Of a DNA stretch of 64,000 bases, positions 45,756 through 53,383 are shown in pieces. The notes under the pieces are model-generated. The model was given only the letters and a program-made list of their open reading frames with translations, was not told the origin of the DNA and made no database searches. A program made the translations under genes and the position numbers. Where the stretch lies: NCBI GenBank assembly GCA_946186205.1, contig CAMHMH010000004.1, positions 124,001 to 188,000 of the forward strand, written 5' to 3'. Each line of letters begins with the position of its first letter. The first letter of the stretch is position 1. The DNA is from an uncultured Fretibacterium sp. (GTDB lineage Bacteria > Synergistota > Synergistia > Synergistales > Aminobacteriaceae).

Positions 45756-45764
45756 ATTATAGCA
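45756..45764 (-). promoter_or_regulatory. Extended -10 promoter for the RND operon
   Basis: The minus strand reads TGCTATAAT about 50 nt before the adaptor start. Confidence 0.55.
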
Positions 45765-45825
45765 TAGTGAAACACAGCGGCATGAAAAAATTGTGAAAGT
45801 AAATTAATATTTTGAGAGTGAAAAG

Positions 45826-45888
45826 ATGAGAGACTTAATTAACCTGAAAAAGGCCGTAACCGCTCTCATCAATTCGTTCAAAAAGTAG
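45826..45888 (+). CDS. Possible 20-residue cationic amphipathic peptide
   Basis: ATG at 45826 encodes MRDLINLKKAVTALINSFKK. Its hydrophobic residues (L4, I5, L7, A10, V11, A13, L14, I15, F18) and Lys/Arg residues would fall on opposite faces of a helix, like phenol-soluble modulins or small membrane toxins. Only a weak GAGAG lies upstream and no clear promoter is seen. A hairpin ACCAT-CCGT-ATGGT follows. It lies in a 224-bp gap between two minus-strand genes and is opposite to both. Could be chance. Confidence 0.3.
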   Translation: MRDLINLKKAVTALINSFKK

Positions 45889-45930
45889 TGCGCTCGTAAC
45901 CATCCGTATGGTCTTTAGCAATTATAACAT

Positions 45931-46974
45931 TTACACAGACCGCTTGAAATCTCCCCTGCAAGTTACGATCTCATACCCGATTTTCTGCATTCTCCTGCTG
46001 AGGCATTCCCGGCATTGTGCTGACTCCTCCCCAGTGCATATTTTGTTGTCGTAAAGCTCGTACTTTTTCCGCACACTGACGGGCGACAAATTCGGCATTA
46101 ACACATTAGCACCTGACATTATGCCCTTCTCGCGTCCTAAAGGGTCAATAGTTCCGAGTGCTGTTGTCGATGGAAGCAAAACAGAATGGTGAATGAGTCT
46201 GATGATTGAGAGAAGATAGCATGTCAGCTCCAGAGTCCCCGCGTGATAATTTCCGAACGGCGTATCTTTATGCGGTATGAATGGCCCAATTCCGCACATT
46301 TCAGGCTTGAACGTCTCAATGAATTTCAGATCCTCAGCAATATTCCGTGATGTCTGAAACGGACTCCCAACCATGAAGCCGCAGCCGACTTGATAGCCTA
46401 ATTCCCGCAAGTCTCGCAAGCACTTCATGCGGTTATCGTAGGACATTTCAGCCGGGTGAAGTTTCGCGTAATGCTCCGGGTTCGCTGTCTCATGTCGCAA
46501 TAAATATCTGTCAGCTCCGCAAGCCTTCAGGAACTTGTAGCTGTCATGACTCCTTTCACCAATCGAGAGAGTTACAGCGCAGTCGGGATATTTTGACTTT
46601 ATGCCGCGAACGATTCCGCCGAGCCTCTCATCGCTGAAGTATGAGTCCTCGCCTCCCTGTAGCACAAACGTACGGAAGCCCAATGTATAGCCCTCATCAG
46701 CGCACGCAATAATCTCATCATGACTCAGCCTGTAACGCTCGCACCGTGAATTGCTCCGTCTTATTCCGCAGTAGTAACAATCATTCCGGCAAATGTTGCT
46801 GACCTCAATTAATCCGCGTATGTAGATGTCGTTGCCGTAAATCTCACGACGGACCTTAACAGAAAGAGCGCGGAGAATCTTTGCTGACTCTTCATCGCGC
46901 CCCGTGATTAACCGTTCGTACTCTTCAACCGTCAGTGAATGAGTCTCTGACAGCTTGTTGATTAATTCCCTCAC
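45931..46974 (-). CDS. hydE: [FeFe]-hydrogenase H-cluster radical SAM maturase HydE
   Basis: Radical SAM enzyme of 347 aa that works with HydF and HydG to build the diiron site of [FeFe] hydrogenase. The FeS motif is NICRNDCYYCGIRR (Cx3Cx2C, about 61-68). LQGGEDSYFSDE near 105, RYLLRHETANPEHY near 160, GCGFMVGSPFQT near 199 and PFIPHKDTPFG near 235 follow HydE. It overlaps the small hydrogenase regulator gene by 4 nt. HydF, HydG and the hydrogenase are not in the window. Confidence 0.93.
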   Translation of the reverse strand: MRELINKLSETHSLTVEEYERLITGRDEESAKILRALSVKVRREIYGNDIYIRGLIEVSNICRNDCYYCGIRRSNSRCERYRLSHDEIIACADEGYTLGFRTFVLQGGEDSYFSDERLGGIVRGIKSKYPDCAVTLSIGERSHDSYKFLKACGADRYLLRHETANPEHYAKLHPAEMSYDNRMKCLRDLRELGYQVGCGFMVGSPFQTSRNIAEDLKFIETFKPEMCGIGPFIPHKDTPFGNYHAGTLELTCYLLSIIRLIHHSVLLPSTTALGTIDPLGREKGIMSGANVLMPNLSPVSVRKKYELYDNKICTGEESAQCRECLSRRMQKIGYEIVTCRGDFKRSV

Positions 46975-47213
46975 TTTGAGAATGCTATTGTTACGCTTAC
47001 TCCGTCAAGGTTTCCTATTCTCCCGGACAACGCCGATATTACATCCTGCGGCGCGTCAAGGGCTATGCTTATCAGGTTGATATTCTTCTGGTGATAGGGG
47101 AGTCCCATTCTGCCGATTATGTGCTGACGGTACTCGTGAAGCGTATTGTTCAGTGCCTCAATTGATGCTGTGTTCTCCACAATGATGCTCATCACTGCGA
47201 CTCTTGTCTCCAT
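46971..47213 (-). CDS. TM1266-type iron-only hydrogenase system putative regulator
   Basis: An 80-aa ACT-like protein beginning METRVAVMSIIVENTASIEALN, with HEYRQHIIGRMGLPYHQKNINLISIALDAP. It matches the small family encoded next to hydE/hydF/hydG and NikR-like in fold. The start at 47213 has an AAAGGAGG-type site; a longer ORF to 47279 overlaps the next gene. The role is presumed regulation of hydrogenase synthesis. Confidence 0.88.
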   Translation of the reverse strand: METRVAVMSIIVENTASIEALNNTLHEYRQHIIGRMGLPYHQKNINLISIALDAPQDVISALSGRIGNLDGVSVTIAFSK

Positions 47214-47229
47214 TGTTGAAAGCCTCCTT

Positions 47230-47925
47230 TTATCTGTAATCCGGGTAAAGTTTTCTTGCGACCTCGTCTGAAACTTCAAAGTGCTGATAGTCTTTTACGC
47301 TCTTCCATTCTCCGCCCCATTCAAACCCGCGTTCAGTGAATAACTTGTAGCACAAATCCCCCTTCTCTATCTTGTAGGGAAATTTCTTGCTCCTGTCTGT
47401 GTATTCTCCTGCCGTATCTGGTTCGATTGTGAGTTTTCCTTTTACTGTCTTGACATAGGGATTATACAGCGTGTTTATGTCTACTGCCAATCCGAGACCG
47501 TGCTTTGAGATTCTTGTCGTGTGTGAAATGAATCGGAAATTGAAGCATGACGAATTATTATCGCGCATTGATGTTTCATCGTCAGCATCATATTCATCAA
47601 CAAGCCTCACTCTTTCAACAGGATAACCAGCGAGGAACAACGCACGGAAAATTTCGAGAACGTCAGAAGCTATATACACGTTGCAGATTAATTCCCCTCC
47701 ATGTGTTATGCCCTGCAAATCTTTGTGAAGAACGTGCAAATACCTCAGATCCTCAAGGGGTATGGGGCAGTCATCTTTGTAGGACTTGCCTTTTATGCGC
47801 GCGAATGTTGCCTCGTCAATCTCTGAGACCCAAAAGCCGCTCTCATCTTCAGCGCAGAAGGAAGGAATCACAGTCCCAAGAATCAAACATGCAACGATAA
47901 CGATAACGGGAAATTTCATCATCAA
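47230..47925 (-). CDS. Secreted M15-like D-Ala-D-Ala carboxypeptidase domain protein
   Basis: A protein of about 230 aa with an N-terminal signal peptide (KFPVIVIVACLILGTVIPSFC-AE, cut near residue 25; a Cys at the site leaves a lipoprotein possible). The zinc peptidase core has SKHGLGLAVDIN (His and Asp ligands, about 141-152) and a final His in DYQHFEV near 217, as in the M15C endolysin-like group. It would trim peptidoglycan peptides. TTG at 47925 or the following ATG codons could start translation. It lies 16 nt before the hydrogenase regulator gene. Confidence 0.88.
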   Translation of the reverse strand: MMMKFPVIVIVACLILGTVIPSFCAEDESGFWVSEIDEATFARIKGKSYKDDCPIPLEDLRYLHVLHKDLQGITHGGELICNVYIASDVLEIFRALFLAGYPVERVRLVDEYDADDETSMRDNNSSCFNFRFISHTTRISKHGLGLAVDINTLYNPYVKTVKGKLTIEPDTAGEYTDRSKKFPYKIEKGDLCYKLFTERGFEWGGEWKSVKDYQHFEVSDEVARKLYPDYR

Positions 47926-47997
47926 GTATCAGACTCCTTTGTCAAAAATTTATTGCTCAGAATTATACAGGTGATTTTATTTCCGAATTGTAAACCA

Positions 47998-48157
47998 GAA
48001 TCATTCACATCAAAACCGAATCGGCGAATCAGAGTCGAGTCCATCAAAACCGAATCAACGAGTCAAAACCGAATCGATAAATCAGAGTCGAGTCCATCAA
48101 AACCGAATCGATGAGTCAAAATCATGCGTATCAAAACCGAATCGGCTTCCAAGAATC
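47998..48157. repeat. GANTC-rich degenerate repeat array 1
   Basis: In the 339-bp gap between the M15 gene and a small gene, 160 bp contain 14 GANTC sites (GAATC or GAGTC), where less than one is expected. The core unit is GAGTCGAGTCC-A-TCAAAACCGAATCG, complete twice (48033-48058 and 48085-48110) with partial copies of TCAAAACCGAATC around them. The same unit, inverted, builds the array at 53070-53263. It does not look like CRISPR: no constant spacer length. The rest of the gap holds a promoter-like TATACT (48225-48230) before the small gene. Confidence 0.92.
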
Positions 48158-48264
48158 AAGCACGCAATGACGATACTAATGTAACAAGAAAATTCCTTTT
48201 GCCTGAAAATTTAATCACTCGTAGTATACTAACTGTATCACATTCAGATAAGGAGGCGGAAATC

Positions 48265-48528
48265 ATGATTAATCTGAAGAGTTTTGACACGCTCGGGCAG
48301 AACGGGCTCGCAATGATGCAGCAGGGACTCAACACAGCCAATGCAGCAAGCGCGCAGGTGCTCGAAAGCGGCGCAGACCCTATGAGCATAGCAGAAGCCT
48401 CAATGGGAATGAGTCAGGCGAAAGTTCAGATGGCGTTAGGCTCATGGCTCGTCAAACAGCAGAATGAGCTTATGGAGACATCGCTTCAGATTTTCGGCAT
48501 CGGACGTAATCACAGCGGATTGTACTAG
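48265..48528 (+). CDS. Small alpha-helical protein of unknown function (YjfB-like?)
   Basis: An 87-aa protein starting at ATG 48265 with AAGGAGG 8 nt upstream; a longer ORF from 48124 reads through the repeat array and is not credible. The middle part (ADPMSIAEASMGMSQAKVQMALGSWLVKQQNELM) is Met/Gln/Ala-rich and helical and faintly resembles YjfB, a putative motility protein family, but I do not recognise it firmly. It ends in a glycine-containing tail. It stands alone with a hairpin terminator. Confidence 0.75.
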   Translation: MINLKSFDTLGQNGLAMMQQGLNTANAASAQVLESGADPMSIAEASMGMSQAKVQMALGSWLVKQQNELMETSLQIFGIGRNHSGLY

Positions 48529-48536
48529 AATCACAC

Positions 48537-48566
48537 AGCCTGCCTTGAAACACCGGGCGGGCTTTA
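48537..48566 (+). terminator. Probable intrinsic terminator
   Basis: AGCCTGCC (48537-48544) pairs with GGCGGGCT (48556-48563) with one G-T wobble, followed by a short TTATCATATTT stretch. Confidence 0.6.
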
Positions 48567-48640
48567 TCATATTTACAAACAAAGGGGACTTAGTAACAGC
48601 TGGAGACAAATTATAAAAAAATTGTAAAAACGGTGAGATG

Positions 48641-49813
48641 ATGCTGAAGACAATCAGGGTTATGTTAATTCCTAACGACAAACAGCGGACGCGGTTATTC
48701 CAGTTTGCCGGAAGCGCAAGATACGCATATAACTGGGCATTGGAACAGGAGAAGAAAACTCATGATGAAGGCGGAAAATTTCTGTCAAATTATGAATTAC
48801 GCAAGCGTTTCACAGTCTATAAGAATGAGCCAAATAATCAATGGCTTTATACAATAGGCAACAACGTTTGCAAGCAGGCAGTAAAAGACGCAGTAATAGC
48901 CTATGAAAAGTTTTTCAGCGGACTGGCGGAACACCCGAAATACAAGAGCCGCAAACGCAGCAAGCCAAGTTTTTATGCTGACCCGGTAAAGATAAAATTC
49001 ACGGCTACGCATGTAAAACTTGAGAGCATAGCGCAGAGCAAAAAGAAAAACCGCCAGAGCGCGAACTGGTTCAGGCTTGCAGAACACGAGCGAATACCGA
49101 CAAACGCAAAATATAGCAATCCGCGAGTAAGTTATGACGGTCTGAATTGGTTTCTGACAGTAGGAATTGAGATTGATACGCCAGAACCTATAACAAGCAC
49201 AAATGACGGCATCGGAATTGATTTAGGAGTTAAGGACTTGGCAATATGCAGTGATGGCTGTGTCTACAGGAACATTAACAAGACAGGCCGTGTGAGACGG
49301 TTAAAGAAGAAACAGCGCAGGCTGCAGCGTAAAATCTCACGGAAATACGAAAAGAACAAGAAAGGAGGAAGTTACCAGAAGACGCACAACATAGTAAAAA
49401 GTGAAAAGCAGCTTTTACGAGTAACCCATAAGCTAACGGACATCAGGACGAATTATATTCAGCAAGTTACGACTCAGATAATAAAGCGAGAACCAAGTTT
49501 TATTGTCATGGAAGATTTGAATGTAAAAGGAATGATGAAGAACAGACATCTGGCGCGTGCTGTACAGGAACAGAAATTCGCGGAGTTTTACAGAATAATG
49601 CAGTACAAATGCGAATGGCACGGCATAAAGTTAATCACGGCGGACAGGTTTTACGCAAGCTCAAAGACATGTTCAATATGCGGGAACATCAAGAAAGATT
49701 TGAAGCTGTCAGACAGAACATATCACTGCGGGAATTGCGGGGCTGTTATTGACCGGGATATGAACGCCAGCATAAATTTGTATCACTATGGGAAATCAAT
49801 AATCAGCCACTGA
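48641..49813 (+). CDS. tnpB: RNA-guided nuclease TnpB (IS605 OrfB), intact
   Basis: A 390-aa TnpB. N-terminal helix-turn-helix/wedge part (TIRVMLIPNDKQRTRLFQF), then a RuvC fold with catalytic Asp in GIDLGVKDL (about 195), Glu in VMEDLNVKGMM (about 291) and Asp in DRDMNAS (about 371), and a zinc finger CSICGNIKKD..YHCGNCG between. All catalytic residues are present, so it is probably an active guide-RNA-directed DNA nuclease rather than a silenced TldR-type derivative. ATG 48641 is preferred over the adjacent ATG at 48638 by match to copy 1. Confidence 0.93.
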   Translation: MLKTIRVMLIPNDKQRTRLFQFAGSARYAYNWALEQEKKTHDEGGKFLSNYELRKRFTVYKNEPNNQWLYTIGNNVCKQAVKDAVIAYEKFFSGLAEHPKYKSRKRSKPSFYADPVKIKFTATHVKLESIAQSKKKNRQSANWFRLAEHERIPTNAKYSNPRVSYDGLNWFLTVGIEIDTPEPITSTNDGIGIDLGVKDLAICSDGCVYRNINKTGRVRRLKKKQRRLQRKISRKYEKNKKGGSYQKTHNIVKSEKQLLRVTHKLTDIRTNYIQQVTTQIIKREPSFIVMEDLNVKGMMKNRHLARAVQEQKFAEFYRIMQYKCEWHGIKLITADRFYASSKTCSICGNIKKDLKLSDRTYHCGNCGAVIDRDMNASINLYHYGKSIISH

Positions 49814-49971
49814 AACGGAATTATTGATATGTACCCGTACGTTAGCGGGGAATTAAAGCCTCTGGAGCGTTACACCAAACGTGATTAGCGAGCAACACCA
49901 GCGAAAGCGGACGCGATGAACGAGGAAAGGAGCGTAACAGTCAATAGCTTTTTATAAGTCTTCTGTAACGG
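49811..49971 (+). ncRNA. Probable omega RNA/right end of TnpB element copy 2
   Basis: About 160 nt after the tnpB stop are strongly conserved with copy 1 although the region is non-coding, as expected of the guide RNA scaffold. The guide segment would start AATTGCTTATAGATGGAG and enter the next gene. Boundaries of the RNA are inferred. Confidence 0.5.
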
Positions 49972-49983
49972 AATTGCTTATAG

Positions 49984-51303
49984 ATGGAGCAGACCCAAGA
50001 CGAAAAAATTTCTCTCATTAACGGCAGGATTCACACGCAGTCAGGCACAGCATCCAATATCACATTTGAACATGGCCGTATAGTTTCTGTTGATGATGAA
50101 AATTTAGGGCTTGACGGGAGGATTATTGACCTTCACGGAAGGACAGCGGTGCCGGGCTTCTGTGATACGAGTCTCGATTTTCTTTCGTGGGCGGAGTCAC
50201 AAGAGCGTCTCAGCCTTGCCGGTGTTCATTCAGTCCGCGAAATGTCAGAGCTTCTCACAGCATATTCACACGCGAATCCCAAGCCCATGCGCGAATGGTA
50301 CATAGCCGTGAATCTTCCTGATGAAATTGTGATTTCCCGCGACGATTTGGACTCGGTGATTTCCGCGCTGCCCTGTGCTGTGATTGACGCAAAGAGGAGT
50401 CATGCTGTTCTCAACACTCCGGCCATGAATGAGTTCAACATGCCGCAGGACAATGTAGAGCTTGACGAGTTCACGCAGCACCTTCCGCCCCTGAGTGAAG
50501 AGGACATAATACACTTGGTGAAAACTTACGCGCCGAAAGCAAACGCGCTCGGAGTAACTGAGATATGGTCAGAATTTCGCGGCGATGCAAAAAGATTGTG
50601 GGATATATTCTTCAGTGATGCGTATGATTTGCTGACGTTCCGAATGCGCTGCAATTTTGGTTTTGACAACGTGAGCTCGCTGAATGAATTTCTGTCTGAA
50701 GGTTTGCGGACTGGGGACGGTCTTCCGTTCTGCAAGCTCGGAGGAATTATTGTAGACGGGAATTTAGACCAGCAGGAACAGAAGAACATGATTTACTCCG
50801 CTCACTTGTCGGGCTGCCAGGTGATAAGCGACAACAATAAATCATGCCTCAACGCGCTTGAGAAAGTCATAAAGAGATCCCGCAAAAACTCACGACACAT
50901 AATAAGGAACATGGCCGGGAATCTTATCGACAGGATGAGGATATTGGGACTCGGAGGAATTGCGCTGTCCGGGAATGAGAATGATTTTGTTCACGAGGCA
51001 TTCCAGAACGGACTCGTAATCTCAGCGGGAAGCGGTTCGGATCTCGTATCACCCGCAAGAATAATCAGCTCTTTTGTGTCTCAGGGATTGAGCGTTGCTG
51101 AGGCACTGAGCGTATATACGTGGTCAGCTTCATGGAACGGAGGACTCGAATCCCGCCGGGGTGAATTGGCTGTCGGGAATGACGCGGACATAGTGATACT
51201 TGAGCAAGATCCGTTTTTGGTGAGGCCGGAAGAAATTGCCGGGATTGATACGGCTATGACATTCTGCGCGGGCTGTGCTGTTTATGACTCCGGCGCGATA
51301 TAA
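49984..51303 (+). CDS. YtcJ-like amidohydrolase homologue lacking metal ligands
   Basis: A 439-aa protein with the amidohydrolase-3 (YtcJ) layout: an N-terminal beta-sandwich (SLINGRIHTQSG, FEHGRIVSVDD), the GRTAVPGF entry, and a C-terminal RRGELAVGNDADIVILEQDP. The metal-binding HxH after PGF(I/C)D is replaced (PGFCDTSLDF), the HxxGD-type motif reads VISDNNKS, and the RIEH-type motif reads RHIIRNMAG. It is probably not a metal hydrolase. The ATG has no Shine-Dalgarno site and lies 12 nt after a TnpB element. It is followed by malQ after 18 nt. Confidence 0.75.
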   Translation: MEQTQDEKISLINGRIHTQSGTASNITFEHGRIVSVDDENLGLDGRIIDLHGRTAVPGFCDTSLDFLSWAESQERLSLAGVHSVREMSELLTAYSHANPKPMREWYIAVNLPDEIVISRDDLDSVISALPCAVIDAKRSHAVLNTPAMNEFNMPQDNVELDEFTQHLPPLSEEDIIHLVKTYAPKANALGVTEIWSEFRGDAKRLWDIFFSDAYDLLTFRMRCNFGFDNVSSLNEFLSEGLRTGDGLPFCKLGGIIVDGNLDQQEQKNMIYSAHLSGCQVISDNNKSCLNALEKVIKRSRKNSRHIIRNMAGNLIDRMRILGLGGIALSGNENDFVHEAFQNGLVISAGSGSDLVSPARIISSFVSQGLSVAEALSVYTWSASWNGGLESRRGELAVGNDADIVILEQDPFLVRPEEIAGIDTAMTFCAGCAVYDSGAI

Positions 51304-51321
51304 CTTTAGGAGGGTAAAAAT

Positions 51322-52821
51322 ATGAGGAGTGCAGGAATATTACTGCCGGTTACGTCTCTTCCGTCAAAATTCGGCATAGGTGATTTCGGTCCTGAAGCGG
51401 TGAAGTTTGCTGACTTTCTTCACGACGCGGGCCAAAAGATATGGCAGGTTCTTCCGATGACAACGATAGACTCCGGGTGCGGAAATTCTCCCTACAGTCC
51501 TACGAGCGCATTTGCGGGGAATTATCTTCTTGTCAGCCCTGAAATTTTAGCGGACGAAGGAATGATTACGCCCGACGAGTTAGAGAAGCTGTCAGCAAAA
51601 TATGACTTCACGAAAAATCCTGAGAGAGTCGACTACGAGTCAGCAAGAGCCTTCAAGACGGAAATACTTAATGCCGCGCACAAACGCTACATGAAGGGAA
51701 ATACTTCAGACTTCCGGGCGTTCACAGCGTCAACAGAATGGCTTGAAGATTTCGCATTGTTCAGTGTGATAAAGCAGGTGAACGGCGGGGCAGCCTGGTA
51801 CGACTGGCCGGAAGATCTCAAGCACAGAGACCCCGAATCGATTCGCAAATTCAAGGCTGAATACTCCGCTGAAATTTCGCGCCAGGAATTTTACCAGTAT
51901 ATATTCTTCCGTCAGGTTAAAGCACTTCACAAATACTTGAATGACCTTGATATTCAGATTGTGGGAGATATGCCCTTGTATGTTACGAGAGACTGCGCGG
52001 ACGTTTGGCAGAATCCCTCACAGTTTGACATTGGCGAGGATTTGAACCCCGTAACAGTTGCAGGAGTCCCGCCGGATTACTTCAGCGCGGACGGTCAGTT
52101 ATGGGGAAATCCCTGCTACAAGTGGGACGTTATGGAGAAGGACGGCTTTGCGTGGTGGATTCGGAGGCTGAAGAATCTTCTTGCAATGTTCGACAAGATT
52201 CGCATTGATCATTTCCGGGGGCTTGTTGCGTACTGGGCAGTTCCCTACGGCGAGGAGACCGCGAAAAATGGTGAATGGGTTGATGTTCCCTATGAGAAAT
52301 TCTTTGCCGCGCTCAAGGAGAATTTCCCCTCAATGCCATTCTGGGCGGAAAATCTCGGAATAATCACGCCGGACGTTGAAGAGGTCAGAAAGGATTACAG
52401 CCTTCCGGGAATGCTCGTTCTTCATTTCGCTTGGGGAAATCCTGCCGATAACCCGTACGCCCCTCACAATCACACGCGGGACTCAGTCGTTTACACCGGG
52501 ACTCACGACAACAACACGTCGCGGGGATGGTTCGAGAATGATGCCTCAGAGGACGAAATCAACAATTTTGCGTCATATATCGGGCGTGGAGTAATGGACG
52601 GCTTCATTTTTGCGTCTGAAGTAACGCGGCTTGCAGTGAGTTCTGTTGCTGACACTGCGGTTATTGCCATGCAGGACTATTTGAGGCTCGGAGCTGACGC
52701 AAGAGTCAACATTCCTTCAACGCCTTCTGGTAATTGGGAGTGGAGGATGAGAAGTGATGCAATACCTGACGGACTCGCTGACAGGATAAAGGCGGCCTGC
52801 AAACTTTACGGAAGAATATAG
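51322..52821 (+). CDS. malQ: 4-alpha-glucanotransferase
   Basis: GH77 amylomaltase of 499 aa that transfers alpha-1,4-glucan segments between maltooligosaccharides or glycogen. Signatures: RSAGILLPVTSLPSKFGIGDFG at the start, SPYSPTSAFAGN near 54, IQIVGDMPLYVTRDCADVWQNP with a conserved Asp near 217, RIDHFRGLVAYWAVP with the catalytic Asp near 294, FWAENLGIITPDVE with the acid Glu near 341, and YTGTHDNNTSRGW near 393. AGGAGGG site upstream. It is cotranscribed with the amidohydrolase homologue. Confidence 0.96.
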   Translation: MRSAGILLPVTSLPSKFGIGDFGPEAVKFADFLHDAGQKIWQVLPMTTIDSGCGNSPYSPTSAFAGNYLLVSPEILADEGMITPDELEKLSAKYDFTKNPERVDYESARAFKTEILNAAHKRYMKGNTSDFRAFTASTEWLEDFALFSVIKQVNGGAAWYDWPEDLKHRDPESIRKFKAEYSAEISRQEFYQYIFFRQVKALHKYLNDLDIQIVGDMPLYVTRDCADVWQNPSQFDIGEDLNPVTVAGVPPDYFSADGQLWGNPCYKWDVMEKDGFAWWIRRLKNLLAMFDKIRIDHFRGLVAYWAVPYGEETAKNGEWVDVPYEKFFAALKENFPSMPFWAENLGIITPDVEEVRKDYSLPGMLVLHFAWGNPADNPYAPHNHTRDSVVYTGTHDNNTSRGWFENDASEDEINNFASYIGRGVMDGFIFASEVTRLAVSSVADTAVIAMQDYLRLGADARVNIPSTPSGNWEWRMRSDAIPDGLADRIKAACKLYGRI

Positions 52822-52840
52822 AGTCAAAAGCGCGAGAATC

Positions 52841-52877
52841 TCCCGGCAGCCTGAAAACCTCCGGGGGAATTTTTTTG
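52841..52877 (+). terminator. Intrinsic terminator after malQ
   Basis: TCCCGG (52841-52846) pairs with CCGGGG (52861-52866), followed by GAATTTTTTT. Confidence 0.8.
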
Positions 52878-52888
52878 TCCCTGCGTAA

Positions 52889-52919
52889 CAAAAACTCCCT
52901 GACTTAACATCAAGGAGTC
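52889..52919 (-). terminator. Intrinsic terminator of the CAT-anticodon tRNA
   Basis: Minus-strand ACTCC pairs with GGGAGT (plus 52914-52918 and 52894-52899), then TTTTTG. Back to back with the malQ terminator. Confidence 0.7.
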
Positions 52920-52932
52920 TTCATCATCTTCA

Positions 52933-53006
52933 TGGGCCCACCTGGACTCGAACCAGGAACCTTCCGGTTATGAGCCGGTGGCTCTAACCACTTGAGCTAT
53001 GGGCCC
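52933..53006 (-). tRNA. tRNA with CAT anticodon (tRNA-Ile2 or elongator tRNA-Met)
   Basis: A 74-nt tRNA without encoded CCA. Acceptor GGGCCCA pairs with TGGGCCC, discriminator A. The anticodon arm CCGG-CTCATAA-CCGG gives CAT. The body (ATAGCTCAAGTGGTTAGAGC, GGTTCGAGTCC) resembles tRNA-Ile2, whose C34 is changed to lysidine, but elongator Met cannot be excluded by eye. Initiator Met is excluded by the paired acceptor end and D arm. The other two tRNAs in the window encode CCA. Confidence 0.9.
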
Positions 53007-53069
53007 GGCTCGAAACAACGAAAGATTTTACACGCCCTCTTCTTTTGCGTCAAGCCTTAATTTTTCACG

Positions 53070-53263
53070 GACTCGATTCACTGCTGTCGACTCACTTTTG
53101 GCTGACTCGACTCACAATCAGCGATTCACTTTTGACGGACTCGACTCGTTTTTGCAGACTCGACTCGTAATCAGCGATTCACTTTTGGCAGACTCGACTC
53201 ACTTTTGCAGATTCGACTCGCGGCTGTCGATTCGCTTTTGACGGACTCGACTCACTTTTGACG
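53070..53263. repeat. GANTC-rich degenerate repeat array 2
   Basis: In the 377-bp gap between the tRNA and ptsH, about 195 bp hold 18 GANTC sites (GACTC or GATTC), often as GACTCGACTC doublets separated by ACTTTTG-type links and AATCAGCGATTC. Read on the minus strand the unit is GAGTCGAGTCC-G-TCAAAAGTGAATCG, the same as array 1 in inverted orientation. On that strand it lies upstream of the tRNA. The rest of the gap holds the ptsH promoter. Spacing is irregular and there are no CRISPR-like spacers. Confidence 0.92.
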
Positions 53264-53312
53264 CTGAAATTTTTTGACCGCGCTTTGATTTCACGTAAAT
53301 TGAAACTTGTAT

Positions 53313-53318
53313 TATAAT
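53313..53318 (+). promoter_or_regulatory. Probable -10 box for ptsHI
   Basis: TATAAT at 53313-53318, 65 nt before the ptsH ATG. The -35 region is weak (TTCACG-like at 53291-53296). Confidence 0.5.
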
Positions 53319-53383
53319 CTGGCATAACAATACCCCGTTACAATATAGAGCAATACATTCATACAGAAAGGAAGCAGACAGTC

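Larger units (their letters stand above)
48641..49971 (+). mobile_element. IS200/IS605-type TnpB-only element, copy 2
   Basis: An intact tnpB plus a right end conserved with copy 1 up to CTGTAACGG (ends 49971). No tnpA. The left end is not defined; similarity between copies begins near the tnpB start. The right tip lies 12 nt before the next gene's ATG, as copy 1 lies 13 nt before minD. Confidence 0.8.

Noticed and set aside
48124-48264. N-terminal extension of the 87-aa protein through array 1
   Set aside because: The extension is low-complexity reading of repeat DNA; ATG 48265 has AAGGAGG at the right distance.
47998-53263. The GANTC-rich arrays as CRISPR arrays
   Set aside because: Units are degenerate, spacing is irregular, linkers are repeated rather than unique, and no cas gene is present.
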